This document shows, one piece after another, positions 62,231 to 64,000 of a DNA stretch of 64,000 nt; the stretch's first letter is position 1; every line of letters begins with the position of its first letter. The notes beneath the pieces are model-generated. The model had not been told where the DNA came from, made no database searches, and was given only the letters and a program-made list of their open reading frames with translations. A program made the position numbers and the translations under genes. Where the stretch lies: NCBI GenBank assembly GCA_963665045.2, contig CAXXJQ010000002.1, positions 124,001 to 188,000 on the forward strand, given 5' to 3'. The stretch comes from JAFGRU01 sp016934985. GTDB taxonomy: Bacteria > Desulfobacterota > Desulfuromonadia > Desulfuromonadales > JAAYDE01.

Positions 62231-62468
62231 CCTTGGTCTCCTTTCAGCTTTTTATATCCAGCCTTAATGATCATAATCTACTGGTTTTAAAACTTAATTC
62301 TTACCAGGCAATATAATCAACCTTGTTTCCATTTTCAAGAGGGAAAAACACTTCCTTGCCTTCCAAAAGTGGCGGCCGGTAGCAAACAGGGCTTTTGTGG
62401 TTTACAATATTATTACCAACGGCCTGCCGTCTAAATTGAAAAATTATTTTGACCCAAAGGAGTGTACC

Positions 62469-63065
62469 ATGAAACACCTAAAATTATTCATGATCTGCCT
62501 TCTGACTTTTGCCGCACCCTCGTTTGCAGAAGTTTCCACCTGGAAATTCGACACTGATCACAGCAGTGCTCAATTCAAGGTTCAGCATATGGTTATCACC
62601 AGTGTCCGGGGAGAATTTTCCGATGTGAAGGGGACAGTCCTGATGGATGACCAGGACCTCACCCGCTCATCGGTAGAAGCCGTAATTGCCGCGGACAGTA
62701 TCAGCACAAACAACACCAAACGGGATAACCACCTGAAAAGCGCTGATTTCTTTGAGGTCGAAAAGTTTCCGACTCTGACCTTCAAATCAAAAAAAGTGAC
62801 CAAAGAAGGAGAAAAAAGCTTCAAAGTGCTTGGAGATCTGACCATGCACGGCATAACCAAAGAAGTTGAGCTCAGCGTTAACGGTCCGACTCAAACCATC
62901 AAGGACCCGTGGGGCAATCTGCGCATGGGCGCTCAGGCTACGACCATGGTTGACCGCCGCGATTTCGGCCTGACCTGGAACAAGTTTCTGGAAACCGGTG
63001 GGCTGGTAGTCGGCAATGAGGTGGAGATCACCATCGATGTCGAACTGATCCGACAGAAGAACTGA
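62469..63065 (+). CDS. YceI-family periplasmic lipid-binding protein
   Basis: A 198-residue exported protein with a signal peptide (MKHLKLFMICLLTFAAPSFA) and a lipocalin-like YceI beta-barrel: WKFDTDHSSAQFKVQHMVIT near residue 25, FSDVKGTVLMDD, KRDNHLKSADFFEVEKFPTL and DRRDFGLTWNKFLETGG near 165-180. YceI proteins bind polyisoprenoids such as ubiquinone precursors. ATG 62469 with AAAGGAG upstream is preferred over an earlier in-frame ATG. A terminator follows. Confidence 0.92.
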   Translation: MKHLKLFMICLLTFAAPSFAEVSTWKFDTDHSSAQFKVQHMVITSVRGEFSDVKGTVLMDDQDLTRSSVEAVIAADSISTNNTKRDNHLKSADFFEVEKFPTLTFKSKKVTKEGEKSFKVLGDLTMHGITKEVELSVNGPTQTIKDPWGNLRMGAQATTMVDRRDFGLTWNKFLETGGLVVGNEVEITIDVELIRQKN

Positions 63066-63088
63066 TAGTTTTTAAGGATTTCAATGCT

Positions 63089-63128
63089 GCAGAGGGGCAG
63101 GCGGGTGTGCGTCTGCCCCTCTGTTTTT
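63089..63128 (+). terminator. Rho-independent terminator of the YceI gene
   Basis: AGAGGGGCAG pairs with CTGCCCCTCT over a ten-base loop, followed by GTTTTTT. Confidence 0.88.
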
Positions 63129-63162
63129 TGCCTGACATCAAACATCTGCCAGAGGAAATATA

Positions 63163-64000
63163 ATGAATAGCCAACCCGTTTATGACCTTAGAACCCGTCG
63201 AAAACGCCTGCGCAATGCCCTCTGGGGACTTTTTGCCGGCGATGCCCTGGCCATGCCCGCCCATTGGATATACACCCGGACCACCCTGCCTGAGGTCTTT
63301 CCGGGCGGAGTCCGCACCTATCTCGACCCGCCGGACCCACACCCGGAAAGCTTCATGTTCAAAATGGCCTATGACCCCGACCTGGAAAACGCCGCACGTC
63401 TGGGGCGTTCTATCGACATCCTCCATCGCCACGCCCGCTTTCTCGAAAGCAACTATGAACCGCCGGGACTGCCACCGACCGGGCGGGATTACAGAAACGG
63501 CCGTTTCTATCCAGACCCGAAAATTCGCTATCATTATCACCACGGCCTGAAAAAAGGGGAAAACACCCACAACGCTCACCTCGTGCGGGTCTTGATGCGC
63601 TCGGTTGTGAAAAATGGCCGCTATGATCCGGACGACTTTCTCGAGAATTTTATCGACCACATGACCACGCCGGGGAATAATGCCGATCCCTATACCGAGG
63701 TCGCTTTGCGTGCCTGGTTTGAAAACTATTCCCGTGGCCTTCCTCCCGAGGCTTGCGCCGCCTCCCAGCGCCATATCTGGTCCATCGGTTCACACGGCGG
63801 CATCATCCGGCCTATGGTCCTCTCGGCCCTGGCCGGCAACGCCTATCAAGGCCTTGGTTTTGCCCTCGAACACCAACAACTGACCCATCGTTCGGAAAAC
63901 GTCGCTGCGGCCCTCGGCATTCTCGTGCCCCTCTTTCACACCCTGCTCAACGGTGCCGATCCCGAAGGCGCCCTTTCCTGCCATGCAGGCCAAATGCACC
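63163..64000 (+). CDS. ADP-ribosylglycohydrolase-family protein (cut by window edge)
   Basis: The 5' part (279 codons) of an ADP-ribosylglycohydrolase-family gene. From ATG 63163, with AGAGGAAA upstream, the N-terminus reads RNALWGLFAGDALAMPAHW, the G-x-x-x-GDALA-M-P entry block whose Asp in related enzymes ligates magnesium. NTHNAH near residue 130 and HGGIIRPMVLSALA near 211 also fit. Members remove ADP-ribose from proteins or small molecules, or act on ribosyl compounds such as ADP-ribosyl crystallin-like ligands. The C-terminus, which carries the second metal motif, is beyond the window. Confidence 0.78.
   Translation, partial: MNSQPVYDLRTRRKRLRNALWGLFAGDALAMPAHWIYTRTTLPEVFPGGVRTYLDPPDPHPESFMFKMAYDPDLENAARLGRSIDILHRHARFLESNYEPPGLPPTGRDYRNGRFYPDPKIRYHYHHGLKKGENTHNAHLVRVLMRSVVKNGRYDPDDFLENFIDHMTTPGNNADPYTEVALRAWFENYSRGLPPEACAASQRHIWSIGSHGGIIRPMVLSALAGNAYQGLGFALEHQQLTHRSENVAAALGILVPLFHTLLNGADPEGALSCHAGQMH

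Noticed and set aside
1..64000. tRNA, rRNA, CRISPR array, transposase, integrase or prophage genes
   Set aside because: None could be recognised on either strand by reading the sequence; family A and B repeats are not regularly spaced and so are not CRISPR.

Overview
The window looks like a chromosomal segment of an anaerobic deltaproteobacterium of the Desulfuromonadales/Geobacterales type. This is an inference from gene families and layout: a riboswitch-controlled metE next to a short B12-dependent MetH, a DtxR-FeoA-FeoA-FeoB iron operon, a minor pilin/PilY1 cluster, many two-component and GGDEF proteins, and an ExeA-type ATPase. No tRNA, rRNA, CRISPR array, transposase or phage gene was recognised, so this is ordinary core/flexible chromosome rather than an island.

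Layout. 1-5.5 kb (minus): zwf, gnd, the ABC-F ATPase uup and a secreted M23 peptidase. 5.7-10.4 kb (plus): a membrane diguanylate cyclase, a BaiN-type flavoprotein, a TM2 protein and an MFS carrier. 10.4-16.7 kb: an MBL hydrolase, a secreted DUF2059-like protein, a frameshifted hemolysin-III gene, fetA-fetB and a type 4 uracil-DNA glycosylase. 16.7-23.7 kb: a zinc phospholipase C-like secreted protein, then a compact minus-strand operon (COG2509 flavoprotein with two frameshifts, YhaM-like HD protein, MBL hydrolase, coaBC), then a REC-histidine kinase. 23.9-33.5 kb (plus): AI-2E permease, Glu/Leu-type dehydrogenase, PAS-GGDEF, an OmpA lipoprotein translationally coupled to an AAA-TM-ankyrin protein, a conserved small protein, an AraC/LysE pair and a SnoaL-like gene with an in-frame TGA. 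33.5-36.3 kb: cobalamin riboswitch and metE. 37.9-43.6 kb: fimT-pilW-pilV-pilX-pilY1. 43.8-47.5 kb: flavin reductase, FAH-family hydrolase, dienelactone hydrolase, Ste24-like protease. 47.6-50.6 kb: DtxR-like regulator, feoA, feoA, and feoB carrying five single-base insertions. 50.7-57.9 kb (minus): an NtrC-family regulator, a conserved hypothetical, metH, a GerMN protein, murI and a PHP phosphoesterase. 58.3-64 kb: ileS-lspA, a 56-residue acidic protein, YceI and an ADP-ribosylglycohydrolase cut by the window edge.

Two families of dispersed intergenic repeats run through the window: family A (about 140 bp, seven full or partial copies, long imperfect palindrome) and family B (about 85-160 bp, three copies, one in the ileS leader). 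Methionine synthesis shows a clear regulatory logic: B12 should switch off B12-independent metE through a riboswitch whose expression platform appears to hide the metE Shine-Dalgarno, leaving MetH to act. The iron operon has a strong promoter followed directly by a 16-bp perfect palindrome suited to its own DtxR-like regulator. Several conserved genes carry frameshifts or a nonsense codon. In feoB all five are single extra bases, mostly in G runs, which raises the possibility of sequencing error as well as real decay.
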